In this document: positions 45,474 through 55,150 of the stretch, in pieces
Numbering within the stretch: the stretch's first letter is position 1
How the letters are laid out: each line of letters starts with the position of its first letter
NCBI GenBank assembly: GCA_006218025.1
Contig: VBWA01000003.1
Span: 1 to 64,000 of the forward strand
Length of the DNA: 64,000 bases
Direction: 5' to 3'
From: Rhodocyclaceae bacterium
GTDB taxonomy: Bacteria; Pseudomonadota; Gammaproteobacteria; Burkholderiales; Rhodocyclaceae
The notes under the pieces: model-generated
Databases searched by the model: none
Told to the model about the DNA's origin: nothing
What the model saw: only the letters and a program-made list of their open reading frames with translations
Translations under genes and position numbers: made by a program

Positions 45474-46895
45474 CTATCGATTGAACGCCATCATCGACTG
45501 AAAGACGTTGGTCGGCAGCCCGGCTTTCAGTGACTGATCGAGCCACTGGATGCTGCGCTGCATCTGGGCCACCTGCACCCCCTTCTGATATTCGGCGACC
45601 AGCATTTCGCGACCTTCCTGCTCGATCTCGGTGACCCGCATCAGAATCGACTTCGCGGCTTCCGCCACGTCCGCGTTCCCCTTGCCCATCTCGTTCTGGA
45701 TCGCTTCCCTCAGCGTCTTGGCCAGGTTGGTGAAATAGGAGTGGGCAATATCGACGGCCACGAGCTGGGTATGGTTTTCCACAACGAAGTCACCGCCGGG
45801 CATGTTGGCGGCGAGCGACAGCATCTTCCAAACCGGCAGGCTGGACGCTCCGATCAGGGCGACATCCAGGGTGCCTTGCCCGCCCGCGCTGCGTGACTCC
45901 ACCTTCTGTTTCATCGCGACGATCTTGTCGCGAACGAACTTGGCGAACGAACTCGCCGTTATGCCGTCTTCGACGTACGAAGGATTCCTGCATTCCGCGT
46001 AGTCATCGCAGATTAGTCCGGATAGCGTCGCCGTCGCCGCGGAGCCATCACCCACAAATTGCCTGAAGGTGATCTTTGCGCCAGGCTTGTACAACCACTT
46101 CGCCTTTTGGTCCGCGCTCGAACCCGATTCGTCGTCACCGGGCGGAACGATGATGATCGTTCCTGTCATGCTCATCATCAGTTGCCGGGTTTCGCTATCC
46201 ACTCCATTGACGCGAAGCAGTGCCCGCCACACGACGTTGCCGGGATCGAAGGTTTCCCTGTTGCGAGAGTCGGCACTGATGGCGGCCTGGCGCGTCTGCC
46301 TGGCCTTTGAGCGGTCCTTCCAGGCATCCCAGGACTCGAACACATCGGAATACAGATTCAATGACGCGCCGGCGACCTTGCCCTCTTTCTCCTGCGTCTT
46401 GTCGGTCAGCGTGCTGCCGATCGCGGCGACCACGCCTTCGGCCGCCTGGCAGGAATTGATATTGAGGTTGTTCACCTTGGAGATCTGATCCTGAAGGTAC
46501 TGGATCAGATCGGCCAGATCGGGCGAGATCGACTTGACGGCCATCATGAAGGCATAGCCGACGGCATTGTTGGCGATGTTGCGCATCAGGGCCGTCAGTT
46601 GCTCCTTGTTGATGAAGGAGAAGGAGCCGGCAAACAGGTCGATCCCGCCACACCCCGCCTTGAAGGCTGGAGGGGCTACGGTGGCAAGCTGATAATTCTT
46701 GACGGGGGTGCGCATGTACAGGCTGCCTCCCGAGTACAGATTCATGGTCTGTCCCTGGTAGGCCGCCACACCGGTCACGTTGCCGTAGGCGCCGATGTCG
46801 TTGAACCATGTCTGCATGCTGGATTGCACGCTGGCCTGTACCGTCAAAGGTATCGTCAGTGCCAAGATTGCGGCGATTATGCGTTTTCTGAGCAT
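45474..46895 (-). CDS. traH: TraH, conjugal pilus assembly protein
   Basis: This 473-residue secreted protein has signal peptide MLRKRIIAAILALTIPLTVQA and TraH signatures YQGQTMNLYSGGSLYMRTPV and GCGGIDLFAGSFSFINKEQL. TraH is an outer-membrane-associated periplasmic factor for pilus extension. GAGGGGG lies 5 bases before the ATG at 46,895 and supports that start over the GTG two codons earlier. It lies between traF and traG, the standard order. Confidence 0.95.
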   Translation of the reverse strand: MLRKRIIAAILALTIPLTVQASVQSSMQTWFNDIGAYGNVTGVAAYQGQTMNLYSGGSLYMRTPVKNYQLATVAPPAFKAGCGGIDLFAGSFSFINKEQLTALMRNIANNAVGYAFMMAVKSISPDLADLIQYLQDQISKVNNLNINSCQAAEGVVAAIGSTLTDKTQEKEGKVAGASLNLYSDVFESWDAWKDRSKARQTRQAAISADSRNRETFDPGNVVWRALLRVNGVDSETRQLMMSMTGTIIIVPPGDDESGSSADQKAKWLYKPGAKITFRQFVGDGSAATATLSGLICDDYAECRNPSYVEDGITASSFAKFVRDKIVAMKQKVESRSAGGQGTLDVALIGASSLPVWKMLSLAANMPGGDFVVENHTQLVAVDIAHSYFTNLAKTLREAIQNEMGKGNADVAEAAKSILMRVTEIEQEGREMLVAEYQKGVQVAQMQRSIQWLDQSLKAGLPTNVFQSMMAFNR

Positions 46896-46905
46896 GGGCA
46901 CCCCC

Positions 46906-47703
46906 TCAATACAACTCGCCTGGCCGGGTCTGGGTCAGGATATAAATTCGCTCGACGATGTCCTGCACGGACAGCACGCCTGAACCCAGCGGAATCAGGC
47001 GATGATCCTTGATGTTGCCGAGCGCAACGTAGGGAACCTGTTTGACATCGAGCACCCTGGCCATGCCGTTATCCCGCGCCGGGCTCGGGAAGTCAGGCAA
47101 GACGCCTCCATCCAGACTGATTGGAAATACGGTGATGCCGTAGGTGTCTGCCAGCAATTTGAGGGCCGGAGCCATTCGGTGGCAGTACGGACAATCCGAC
47201 CGAAACACGAAGAACACGCCCCATTCCCTGGCGATCTCCTTCATGGAGGCGCGTTCCTTTTGCGTCCGCTCCACGTCTCTGACCTGGATGGCCGCGTTAT
47301 TGACGGGATTGCGCAGCTGGTAATTGAGGTCCGGGTTCGCCCAGATGACGCGCCGCCAGACATCCGAGAACACCGACGCCCGATCCATCAGGGCTTCCTG
47401 CGCCGTAATGTAGGCCTTGAGGTTTTCCGGAGAAGGCTGCATCAGGGCCAGTGCCCGTTTGGCTTCCAGCGCCTTGCGCAGGCGCTCAAGCTCCTCAAGC
47501 GCGACTTCTTCCCTGGTTTTGGCCTTTGCACCAAGTTTTGTCGGGTCGGGTGCTAGCTCTGGCTCAACATCGCAATACCAGTGGAACTTGGCCTCCTCAC
47601 AGGCCCAGATCGACGGATAGTCGATGCCACCGCTGATCACGGTGGCCCACGAAGAACTCACCAGAAGGCATCCAGTCATCATGGCCAGCCATTCCTTGCG
47701 CAT
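46906..47703 (-). CDS. traF: TraF, thioredoxin-fold pilus assembly protein
   Basis: This 265-residue periplasmic protein has signal sequence MRKEWLAMMTGCLLVSSSWA and a C-terminal thioredoxin fold. That fold contains FRSDCPYCHRMAP and a cis-Pro region VKQVPYVALG, so the CPYC dithiol is retained. It is a TraF-type assembly factor that may also act as an oxidoreductase for the cysteine-rich TraN and TraU. It starts 10 bases after trbI. Confidence 0.9.
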   Translation of the reverse strand: MRKEWLAMMTGCLLVSSSWATVISGGIDYPSIWACEEAKFHWYCDVEPELAPDPTKLGAKAKTREEVALEELERLRKALEAKRALALMQPSPENLKAYITAQEALMDRASVFSDVWRRVIWANPDLNYQLRNPVNNAAIQVRDVERTQKERASMKEIAREWGVFFVFRSDCPYCHRMAPALKLLADTYGITVFPISLDGGVLPDFPSPARDNGMARVLDVKQVPYVALGNIKDHRLIPLGSGVLSVQDIVERIYILTQTRPGELY

Positions 47704-47713
47704 CTGCACGGAC

Positions 47714-48088
47714 CTAGTTCTGGCCCAGAATCTGTCGAATCCGATCCGTGGCATCGGGAATTCCCGATTCACCGGTATCCGGCAGGCGGACAATGGCGGC
47801 CGTGTTCAGGACCGCACATTGGCATTCCCGTGCAGCACTGCTCAAGGCCTCATCAACACGCGTGCCGTAGTCTGTCGCCGCCTTGAAAATCGCCTTTTGT
47901 TCTTCCTCGCTCATGCCCGGCTTGAGCCGCGCACTGAGCGCCTTCTTCTGTTCTTCGTAGAGACTGCCGACATCGACCCGCACCATGCGTGGAGCGGGAT
48001 GCGAACGAACCCACATCAGTCCGATGGCACACGACACCAGAACGGACAGGAAACCCGTGACGAGCAATCGGACAAGGCTGAGATTCAT
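47714..48088 (-). CDS. trbI: TrbI, F-type transfer system protein
   Basis: This 124-residue inner-membrane protein has one N-terminal anchor (about residues 7-26) and a periplasmic coiled segment with VDVGSLYEEQKKALSARL and a late CQCAVLNTAAIV. F-type TrbI has this size and topology and affects pilus retraction. It overlaps traC by 4 bases, as in F. Confidence 0.85.
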   Translation of the reverse strand: MNLSLVRLLVTGFLSVLVSCAIGLMWVRSHPAPRMVRVDVGSLYEEQKKALSARLKPGMSEEEQKAIFKAATDYGTRVDEALSSAARECQCAVLNTAAIVRLPDTGESGIPDATDRIRQILGQN

Positions 48089-50658
48089 CCGGCACCCCGG
48101 CGTTCGATGATGGTCTCAATGGCCTCCGTGACAGGGATGCCCTGATCGGTGAGCATCTTGATGGCCTGATAGTCCTCGGCTTGCGTCGAGTACAGCAGCA
48201 TGGAGAAGGGATCGAGAATCAGGCGTCCAACTCCGGAGCCCATCGGGCCATGCACGAAGATCTCCGAATAGTGACCATGCTCCGTGCTGACCGAAGACAA
48301 TTGCCGTTTCATCCACTCGTCCACATGGAGCTTGCCCTCCTTTCCGAGCCGATCGATGCTTTCCGGCTTTTGCCGGAGCAGGAACAACCAGTCGGCATTG
48401 GTAATGGCCGCCCGCGTCGCCTCGTTCTTGTAATAGTCATCCACGGATTGCGTGATGGTGCCAAACGCGCCGCCATATTTGCGCGCTCGCCGATAGCCGG
48501 CCTCGATGAAGTTCGCACTGGATCCGCTGCCCATCAAATCCCAGGCCTCATCGATGATGACCAGCTTGCGCTTGGATCGATCGAGATACATCTCCTGGGT
48601 GATCCGGTACATCATCAACTGCATGACGACCGCCTGAAGATCCTTTTTCGCCTTGAGTTCCTCCAGCTCAAGCACGACCAGGTTCTTGCGAAACTGGATG
48701 TTGGCCTCCCCCTCGAAGTAGCTCGCGTAGATGCCGTACTTTGTATAGGGCTCCAGGGCGGTTGCCAGTCGGGACAGGTCGCGCTCGACCTCGCCTTCGT
48801 CACTCAGCCGCCCGGTGCGCAGCAGGTCATAGACATCCGTGATCGTCGCGGCTTTTTCCTTCTGATCCCACACGCGCTTGATCGCTGCCGCCAGGGCGGA
48901 GTAGCTGTAGTTATCCAGCGGGCCGCGAGGACTGGCCATCTGGGCCACCAGGGGCAGCAGCATTTCCATGTCGTTGTTGATATCGACGACCATGGAAAAC
49001 GGATTGAGACAGATCGTGTTGGTTCGCTCATCGGAGAACTCGATGAACTCCCCGTCCAGAAGCTCGGACAGATTGCGGTAGGAGCGACCGACGTCAATGA
49101 TCCAGACCTTGGTCCCGGTACCCAGATAGCGGAAGGCCATTTCGTTCACGAAGACCGACTTGCCGGAACCGGACAGCGCCGCGACGGCGAAGTTGTAGTT
49201 GCCGCCGGTGTTGTCGAAGAGATCGAAGCTCATGATTTGCCCGCGGCGACCGAACAGGGTCATGACCGGGGTCGCGGTGCCCTTCCATTCCGCCATCAGG
49301 GGCGAGGTCATCACCGCGTTGTCGGCGGTCTTGGTGCCGGCACGGCCGAACAACTGGAGGTCCTTCTGCAATGCCGGGGTCAGGGTGCACGGCATCGACG
49401 CCACAAATGCCTGATGCTGCAGATAGACATCCTTGGCCAGGTCGAAACCGCGCGCGCGCCAGACGGCCCGGACGGCATGTTCGGTCCGGGATACGTCCTC
49501 GATTCGCGAGAGCAGGACGATCTGGTGATACATCTGGACCACGTTGCGGCCGTTGTCGAAGGCGCGCAGCACCATGTCCCAGTCCCGCTTGCGATCCTGA
49601 AGGTCCGGCTGGAAATGAGCCATGTAGGATCCGGCGGCCTGCGTCGCTCGCGCCGCCTTCATCAGTGCCTTGCTTCTGGCCGACTCGTAATCCAGGGTGA
49701 TGGCCCCCATGGTGATGAGGAACGGACAGGGTATCGAGAGGGCCATCTGGTAGTAGTCCCCAATCATCGAGCCCATGTTGCCCATCCGGAAATACTTCGG
49801 GTACTGCCGCACGGAAAAGCATTGCATCGCCGTCTCGGCGCCCCCCGCCTTGCGATACTTGATGAAGGAATCGGCAACGGCGGAGGCAATTTCAGGATTC
49901 GACACTTGACTGCGAAGGGAGCGCGAACTGTCGTACTCGATGTGTCTCTCTTCAGGCTGGCCAAGCACCCGCTCGTGGTCAAAGAAGTCCGCGACAAAGT
50001 TCAGCAGGCTTTCCGGCCCCCAGTCCCAGCCAGGCATGTGGGCCGAGCGCAAGGTAGCGTGGGTACTCTCCTTGATCCGGATCGCCTCCTCCACATCGGC
50101 GGGACTTTCCGGATCCAGCGGCGTGCTGATGGCAATGAGGCAGCGGTAGTCGCGAAGCAGATAGACGTGATGCGAGAAGAGCGATTTGGCCACGCCCTTC
50201 AAGTAGTGATCGATACGGCGCCGGCCAAGGACTCGATAGATGTTCCGGTTGCGACGGGACTCCCATTCCGATCCAGCAGGCTCCTCATCCACCGGGAGCA
50301 TGTTGGCCTGCTCTCGCAGCGACGGCAGAATATGCGGACTGGCGTACAGGGAAATCTGGATGCCCGTACCTGGTGGACAGGACATGAACAGACTGGCCAG
50401 CACCCGTTCCATTTCTTCATTGGATCCGGTTTGCGGGACCGTCTCGATGCAAAAGCCCATGGAATGTGTGGGCCTGGCGCCGAATGTGCCCTGGTCGAGC
50501 ACAAACATCCCCTCGTCGGCCATCCACCCCAGGTAAGGCAGGATGCCGGTGAGTCTTGGCAGCGTGGCGATGCGATCCAGCAGGCTGCGCTGAACCGCAT
50601 CGGCGGGCTCGAAGCGCTCGCCATAGAAGACCGATTTGAGGGCTTGCAGTACGCTCAC
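48085..50658 (-). CDS. traC: TraC, VirB4-like ATPase of the type IV secretion system
   Basis: This 857-residue ATPase has the Walker A motif AALSGSGKSVFVNE near residue 497, Walker B LVIIDEAWDLMG, and the TraC N-terminal domain with YLGWMADEGMFVLDQG. It powers pilin assembly and substrate export at the inner-membrane face. Overlaps of 4 bases with traV and with trbI show tight coupling. Confidence 0.96.
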   Translation of the reverse strand: MSVLQALKSVFYGERFEPADAVQRSLLDRIATLPRLTGILPYLGWMADEGMFVLDQGTFGARPTHSMGFCIETVPQTGSNEEMERVLASLFMSCPPGTGIQISLYASPHILPSLREQANMLPVDEEPAGSEWESRRNRNIYRVLGRRRIDHYLKGVAKSLFSHHVYLLRDYRCLIAISTPLDPESPADVEEAIRIKESTHATLRSAHMPGWDWGPESLLNFVADFFDHERVLGQPEERHIEYDSSRSLRSQVSNPEIASAVADSFIKYRKAGGAETAMQCFSVRQYPKYFRMGNMGSMIGDYYQMALSIPCPFLITMGAITLDYESARSKALMKAARATQAAGSYMAHFQPDLQDRKRDWDMVLRAFDNGRNVVQMYHQIVLLSRIEDVSRTEHAVRAVWRARGFDLAKDVYLQHQAFVASMPCTLTPALQKDLQLFGRAGTKTADNAVMTSPLMAEWKGTATPVMTLFGRRGQIMSFDLFDNTGGNYNFAVAALSGSGKSVFVNEMAFRYLGTGTKVWIIDVGRSYRNLSELLDGEFIEFSDERTNTICLNPFSMVVDINNDMEMLLPLVAQMASPRGPLDNYSYSALAAAIKRVWDQKEKAATITDVYDLLRTGRLSDEGEVERDLSRLATALEPYTKYGIYASYFEGEANIQFRKNLVVLELEELKAKKDLQAVVMQLMMYRITQEMYLDRSKRKLVIIDEAWDLMGSGSSANFIEAGYRRARKYGGAFGTITQSVDDYYKNEATRAAITNADWLFLLRQKPESIDRLGKEGKLHVDEWMKRQLSSVSTEHGHYSEIFVHGPMGSGVGRLILDPFSMLLYSTQAEDYQAIKMLTDQGIPVTEAIETIIERRGAG

Positions 50659-51245
50659 TCGCGGTCCTCTGCGGGTGTACCCGTACCGCCCGTGCCGGCC
50701 GGACCGATGCCCTGATTTCCCGGAAGGGAGGGTCCGCCAAACGACCGGGACGGCTTTTGCGATGGCGTGAGCGGCTTTTGCAGGGCTTGTCCGCCAGGAG
50801 TGGCCTTGATGAACGTGGGCCGATAGCGGTCAACGATGTGTCGCTGACTGTGCTCGATCGCCCACCGGCCTGCGTTGGCGACGACGTAAATGTAGGACTG
50901 ATCGTGCAGGTCGCCTTCGGTGTCCTCCCAGGGGGCGATCCAGACGCGCAAGACCCTGGCTTGCGTCCGAAGCGGGTCGCCGGACGACGCCACCTGGCCG
51001 GTAATTGTGCCGTCAGGACTTTCTTTTGACGGCAGCCGAACCGCCGGGTCACCCTTCCCGTCCTTGCGCAGCCCCGGAAGATTGTTGGCAACCGCATTGG
51101 CATAAACCCCGGACAGCGAGGAACAGGTCACGCCATCGGGCGCCTTGCATGAAAACTTGCTCTCGCCATCCATTCCCGTCAGGGTTCCGGCACAGCCGCC
51201 CAGCGCCAGGGCGAGAACGGATGCGATCAGGCAGACCGAACGCAT
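50655..51245 (-). CDS. traV: TraV, outer-membrane core lipoprotein
   Basis: This 196-residue lipoprotein has a lipobox LALALGGC near residue 18, the TraV signature FSCKAPDGVTCSSLSGVYA, and a Gly/Pro/Thr-rich C-terminal tail. With TraK and TraB it forms the F-type outer-membrane core complex (VirB7 analogue). The ATG at 51,245 was preferred to a TTG two codons upstream. Confidence 0.93.
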   Translation of the reverse strand: MRSVCLIASVLALALGGCAGTLTGMDGESKFSCKAPDGVTCSSLSGVYANAVANNLPGLRKDGKGDPAVRLPSKESPDGTITGQVASSGDPLRTQARVLRVWIAPWEDTEGDLHDQSYIYVVANAGRWAIEHSQRHIVDRYRPTFIKATPGGQALQKPLTPSQKPSRSFGGPSLPGNQGIGPAGTGGTGTPAEDRE

Positions 51246-51247
51246 GA

Positions 51248-52018
51248 TCAATCCCCCTTGAGTCTGGGAGTGACAGCGGCTTTTATCGGTGCCGCCTTGC
51301 CCGCCAGTCGACGCTCGATTTCAGCGGCTGAGGCCGCACCCGGTATCAGACTCCCGTCCTGCAGGATGAGCGTGGGTGTGCCATTGATGCCAAGACTGCC
51401 CGCCAGCTGGTTGATGCGCTCGATCGGTGTGACGCACTTGGGGGCATCGGGCAGCTTGCCCGCGGTCATGAACTCCGACCACGCCCTGGCGCGGTTGGAT
51501 GCGCACCAGATTCGTTCAGACTTCTTCCTGGCGTCCGGGTGAAGGCCCTCAAGGGGATACAGGAAGGTATAGAGGGTGACGTTGTCGAGTTTGGCGAGTT
51601 CGCCTTCAAGCCCCTTGCAATAGGGACAGTCCGGATCAGAGAACACCGCCAGCTTGCGGCTGCCATCCCCGCGTACGGTCTTGATCGCGTCCTGCAATGG
51701 CAGTTGGGCAAAATCGATGCGATTGATGTCGCTCAGTCGCTGTGCGGTCAGATCCTTTTGCTCCTTCATGTCGAACAGGTGGCCGAAGACAAAGTAGCGC
51801 CCCGTCGGGTCCGTGAAGGCCACGCTTCTTCCCATGGTGACTTCATAGAGGCCCAAGACCTCCGAGGGACGAACGGCGGTGATCCGGGTCGAGGGGTAAA
51901 GCTCTTTCAGGCGCGCTTCCATTTCAGCCTCGCTGGCAGGACTGGCAGCACTGACTATGCTCGCCGCCGAAACAAGAACCAGGACCATGACCAGGGGGGC
52001 ACGCATCGATTTACGCAT
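51248..52018 (-). CDS. DsbC-like thiol-disulfide isomerase of the transfer operon
   Basis: This 256-residue periplasmic protein has a signal peptide and a DsbC N-terminal dimerisation domain (about residues 28-115). The thioredoxin domain has FSDPDCPYCKG and the cis-Pro motif GINGTPTLIL. It probably shuffles disulfides in TraN, TraU and TraH. SXT-like elements place a dsbC gene between traB and traV, and the same order is seen here. Confidence 0.93.
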   Translation of the reverse strand: MRKSMRAPLVMVLVLVSAASIVSAASPASEAEMEARLKELYPSTRITAVRPSEVLGLYEVTMGRSVAFTDPTGRYFVFGHLFDMKEQKDLTAQRLSDINRIDFAQLPLQDAIKTVRGDGSRKLAVFSDPDCPYCKGLEGELAKLDNVTLYTFLYPLEGLHPDARKKSERIWCASNRARAWSEFMTAGKLPDAPKCVTPIERINQLAGSLGINGTPTLILQDGSLIPGAASAAEIERRLAGKAAPIKAAVTPRLKGD

Positions 52019-52024
52019 TTGTTG

Positions 52025-53311
52025 TTACTCCGAAGGATTCAGGGACTTTTTCATGATCTGGCGCCCTCGCTTCCAGAGTTCCGTGTAGGTGTCTTCATCG
52101 GCGCTCGCGGCCATGCCAAGCGACACGCCCTTGGTCAGGACCACGTCGACAACCCGGCCTGCATCCACTTCGATGATCGGAAACATCTTCTCGGCGAGCG
52201 TGATGTAGTACTGAGAAAGCCGATCCAGTGCCTTGCCGACGCCGGTGCCGATGCCTGCCTGGATCTGCTTTCCGGATTCGATCGTCCCCACCGAGCCCAG
52301 GGCGCTGGTGCTGTAGCTGGTTGCGCTTTGCTGGAATCCCTGGCCGATGCCGGCGATGATTCCGGTCATCAGGGCATTGGCCAGTACCTGTCCTTGCTTG
52401 CTGACCAGCCTCCCCCGCAATCCGGCTTTCCCGTCCTCGCCCACGACGTAGCCCTTGATCGTGGCGTCCACCACTTCGCCGTTGTTGAGCACACAGGAGA
52501 GCGATTCCAGACGCAGATACGCCCGTTCGGAACTGATGTCACCGTATCCCGAGCCGAGCATGAAACACTCCTTGACCCTGGCCCGGTAGCGATTGGGAAG
52601 AAAGGCGTTGTCCTGCACCCGCAGCAGGATCGGCCATGGATTGTTTTGCGCCTGTCCCCCCGTGGGTGCATCCAGTCCGCCCATCAGCGCCACCCGCATG
52701 AAGGAGCCCGAGGGGATGTAGGTCTTGCTCAGTTTTGCGTCGGCCGGCCCTTGCGGTGCTACCGGAATCGCGTCGCTGACTTCGAACGACGCAATACCCG
52801 GCTCCCGGGGAATCACGGGAGGTGGCAACGGCGGGAGGGGTGTTACCGGTGTCCCGGATGGCGATGTTGTAAGGCCTTGGGGTGGCGCCTGAGGAGTACC
52901 GGAAGAGCTGGGGCCCGGCAGCATGGGCGGCAAGGGCGGCAAGGGCGGCAGCACGCTGGCCTGACGGGACGAAGGTTGCGGTACCGACTGCTTTTGCTCG
53001 ACCTCACCCATCTTCTGTTTCAAGCCCTGAATAACGTTGTCCATCTCCTTCATCTGCTGGGACGATTGCGCCATCCAGACATCGCGTGGATCCACCTGCG
53101 CGCCTGGCGTGACAATGTTTCTGCTGGCCTTGTCGAGCCTGGTCGATTGAGGCATCGGGGCGGGCTGGTTGTCCCATATGGCGATGCTGCCAAAGACCAG
53201 GCCGATGAATCCTGCCCCCAGGCCGCCGAGCACCAGATACTGCCGGGCCTTGGGCGACAAGCCTTTCAGATAAGACGTGAGACCGCCGCTGGCGGCAGCC
53301 GGCTCACTCAC
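52025..53311 (-). CDS. traB: TraB, VirB10-like core-complex protein
   Basis: This 428-residue protein has one membrane anchor (about residues 25-45), a coiled-coil then Pro-rich linker (about residues 75-175), and a C-terminal TrbI/VirB10 domain beginning near KTYIPSGSFMRVALMGGLDAP. TraB spans the envelope and links energy at the inner membrane to the outer core. The GTG start overlaps the traK end by 8 bases. Confidence 0.94.
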   Translation of the reverse strand: MSEPAAASGGLTSYLKGLSPKARQYLVLGGLGAGFIGLVFGSIAIWDNQPAPMPQSTRLDKASRNIVTPGAQVDPRDVWMAQSSQQMKEMDNVIQGLKQKMGEVEQKQSVPQPSSRQASVLPPLPPLPPMLPGPSSSGTPQAPPQGLTTSPSGTPVTPLPPLPPPVIPREPGIASFEVSDAIPVAPQGPADAKLSKTYIPSGSFMRVALMGGLDAPTGGQAQNNPWPILLRVQDNAFLPNRYRARVKECFMLGSGYGDISSERAYLRLESLSCVLNNGEVVDATIKGYVVGEDGKAGLRGRLVSKQGQVLANALMTGIIAGIGQGFQQSATSYSTSALGSVGTIESGKQIQAGIGTGVGKALDRLSQYYITLAEKMFPIIEVDAGRVVDVVLTKGVSLGMAASADEDTYTELWKRGRQIMKKSLNPSE

Positions 53312-53987
53312 CGGGGTTCTCCGAGATCACGAAGACCTCAGTGGTTTCCCCAGGCGCCAACTGGGGTTTGGCGATCGAAATGGCGATGACCTGGCGCCGG
53401 TAGAGCTCCCGCTCGTCGATCACCATTGCGTTGGCGGACATGTTGGTGAGAAGGTACTTCTCTCCTTTGAGTGGACCGTCGATGACCCTGGTCAGGACAA
53501 ACAGGGCTTCGGTCCAGAGGGGCACGATCTCGTTGGTCGCCCTCGCCTCCATCTCCGCTTCCGTGTCCGACTGAAGGGACAGCAGGACACGCTTGATCAG
53601 CTGATTTCTGGCGACATCCTTGCCCGGCGCTAGACTGGTACCGGCGACTGAGCGTCCCTTGATTGTGATGGAATCCGACGGGCCGTCCGTCACCGACAAC
53701 AGCAGCTTCCAGGTTCGACCGTTCTCGTCCGACACGAAGATGCTGAGGGTCGGCTTGTCCGTGGTCGGCTTGAGATAGGCGGTACCGGCTTCCTTGTCGG
53801 CCGTGACCGCGAACTCACCTTCCGCCCCGAAGATCCGGCGAACGCGATGTCCATCGATTCGAATCAGGGTCGGTTCGGATCGAGATACCCTGGCGCTCAA
53901 GGTATCGTCCGGTTTCCCGACGAGCACCTGAGCCGCACTGGCGGACAGGCTAGCGGCCAGCAGCGCTGTCAAAAGGATTTTGTTCAC
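53304..53987 (-). CDS. traK: TraK, secretin-like core-complex protein
   Basis: This 227-residue protein has a signal peptide beginning VNKILLTALLAASLSASA. The VirB9-like domain carries ARVSRSEPTLIRIDGHRVR and a late TEVFVISEN. The start is set at GTG 53,987, because AAGGAA lies 6 bases upstream and the signal peptide then begins correctly. In-frame ATG codons at 54,011 and 54,023 would enlarge an already long overlap with traE. Confidence 0.9.
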   Translation of the reverse strand: MNKILLTALLAASLSASAAQVLVGKPDDTLSARVSRSEPTLIRIDGHRVRRIFGAEGEFAVTADKEAGTAYLKPTTDKPTLSIFVSDENGRTWKLLLSVTDGPSDSITIKGRSVAGTSLAPGKDVARNQLIKRVLLSLQSDTEAEMEARATNEIVPLWTEALFVLTRVIDGPLKGEKYLLTNMSANAMVIDERELYRRQVIAISIAKPQLAPGETTEVFVISENPGE

Positions 53988-54537
53988 TGGTTTCCTTGAA
54001 CTCGGATACATAGAGCCTTCCATTCATGTGCTTGAATCCGACGAGATAGGTCGCCTGGCGCTCCCCGGCCTTTTTGTCCGACGCCCAGGTAAACAGCGTC
54101 CCCGACAGCGCGACCCGCAGCGTCTTCTCATCCAGCGTGATGTTGCGAACCGAGAATTGCGTGGCGGTGTTGTTCTTTTTCAGGAAATCCGCGCGAGCGC
54201 CCATTTCCATTTGCAGTCGTCCAAACTCGGACGGCGCCGCATACTTCAGGAACAGGCTGTTCTGGTACGTTGAAACGGCCGGGGTAATGTTGAGGGCGAG
54301 TCCGGCATACCAGTAGGCCATGTCTTCGAGGTACTCCCGGGAGACGGCGTTGCCGGATACCCAGAAGCTGCGCTTGATCTCTGGCGGAACGAGGACGGTT
54401 TTTTCGTTGCCGACCAGTTTCAGCACGACGCCGGCGACGACCAGAATCACCAGGAGCAGTCCCGCCAGGAGAATCCGCATGAACCGGATTTCCTGGGTGG
54501 CATTCGCTTGCTCGGACAGGTAGTTTCGAAAAAGCAT
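53950..54537 (-). CDS. traE: TraE, inner-membrane assembly protein
   Basis: This 195-residue protein has an N-terminal membrane helix (about residues 20-42) and the TraE/VirB8-like periplasmic domain with VPPEIKRSFWVSGNAVSREYLEDMA. It scaffolds assembly of the secretion channel. Its last 38 bases overlap the traK start. Confidence 0.93.
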   Translation of the reverse strand: MLFRNYLSEQANATQEIRFMRILLAGLLLVILVVAGVVLKLVGNEKTVLVPPEIKRSFWVSGNAVSREYLEDMAYWYAGLALNITPAVSTYQNSLFLKYAAPSEFGRLQMEMGARADFLKKNNTATQFSVRNITLDEKTLRVALSGTLFTWASDKKAGERQATYLVGFKHMNGRLYVSEFKETSEQNPFDSAAGR

Positions 54538-54550
54538 CGCGATTCGTCGC

Positions 54551-54847
54551 CTATCCCAGGAAGTAGCGCTGGTCAGACGGTGGAGTGGCTCGCAACTTCA
54601 GGAACAGCCCGCTGGGAAACCACCAGTAGAGAGCATGAGCGGCGAACTTCGGGTGCTTGCCCGCCTTCATGCGACCGTACTGCCATGCCGCCAGTGCGCC
54701 CAGGACAATGCCCATGAGCATGGAGCCGGAGATCACCCCCATGCTGATCAGCATGATGGCGATCACCGCCTGATCCATTTCCCACCACAGGAAGCGCTCC
54801 TGCGCATCCAGGGACTTCGGGATGTAGCCGTTTTCGTCGTTACCCAC
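54551..54847 (-). CDS. traL: TraL, pilus assembly protein
   Basis: This 98-residue inner-membrane protein starts at GTG and has YIPKSLDAQERFLWWEMDQ, which is diagnostic of TraL, followed by two membrane helices (about residues 28-60) and LYWWFPSGLF. It is the VirB3 analogue. It lies between traA and traE as in F and SXT. Confidence 0.93.
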   Translation of the reverse strand: MGNDENGYIPKSLDAQERFLWWEMDQAVIAIMLISMGVISGSMLMGIVLGALAAWQYGRMKAGKHPKFAAHALYWWFPSGLFLKLRATPPSDQRYFLG

Positions 54848-54862
54848 GCGGGATGTCCAGGC

Positions 54863-55150
54863 TCAGACCGTTGCCGTCAGGATGCCGGTGATGATCGTCG
54901 GCGTGTATTGCAGGAAAATCGCAAAGCCGGCGCCTGACAGGATTGGAACCGGATTGACGCGGGCAATCGAAAGGATCGCGCCAAGGCCGACGGCCGCCAC
55001 CGCTACCGCCCGCCCGAAATAGCCGGTGACCACGTCGTTGACCCACGTATAGAGGGCCTGGAATTCAGTTCCCGTGGTGCCGGCGAGGGCACCTCCGGCC
55101 AGCAGGGAGAGGGCAATGGCGACTACGACATAACGCTGATTACGATTCAC
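54863..55150 (-). CDS. traA: TraA, pilin precursor
   Basis: This 95-residue protein has a leader (about residues 1-23, ending GGALA) and two hydrophobic helices in the mature part (about residues 45-62 and 70-90). This is the layout of the F-type pilin TraA. The GTG start has AAAGGAG at a 6-base spacing. The S26 peptidase at 28,092 may process it. Confidence 0.88.
   Translation of the reverse strand: MNRNQRYVVVAIALSLLAGGALAGTTGTEFQALYTWVNDVVTGYFGRAVAVAAVGLGAILSIARVNPVPILSGAGFAIFLQYTPTIITGILTATV

Noticed and set aside
48181-50715. 844-codon plus-strand ORF opposite traC
   Set aside because: Antisense to TraC, which has Walker A/B motifs and operon overlaps.
51539-53389. 616-codon plus-strand ORF opposite dsbC-like gene and traB
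   Set aside because: Spans two real genes in antisense and has no recognisable fold.
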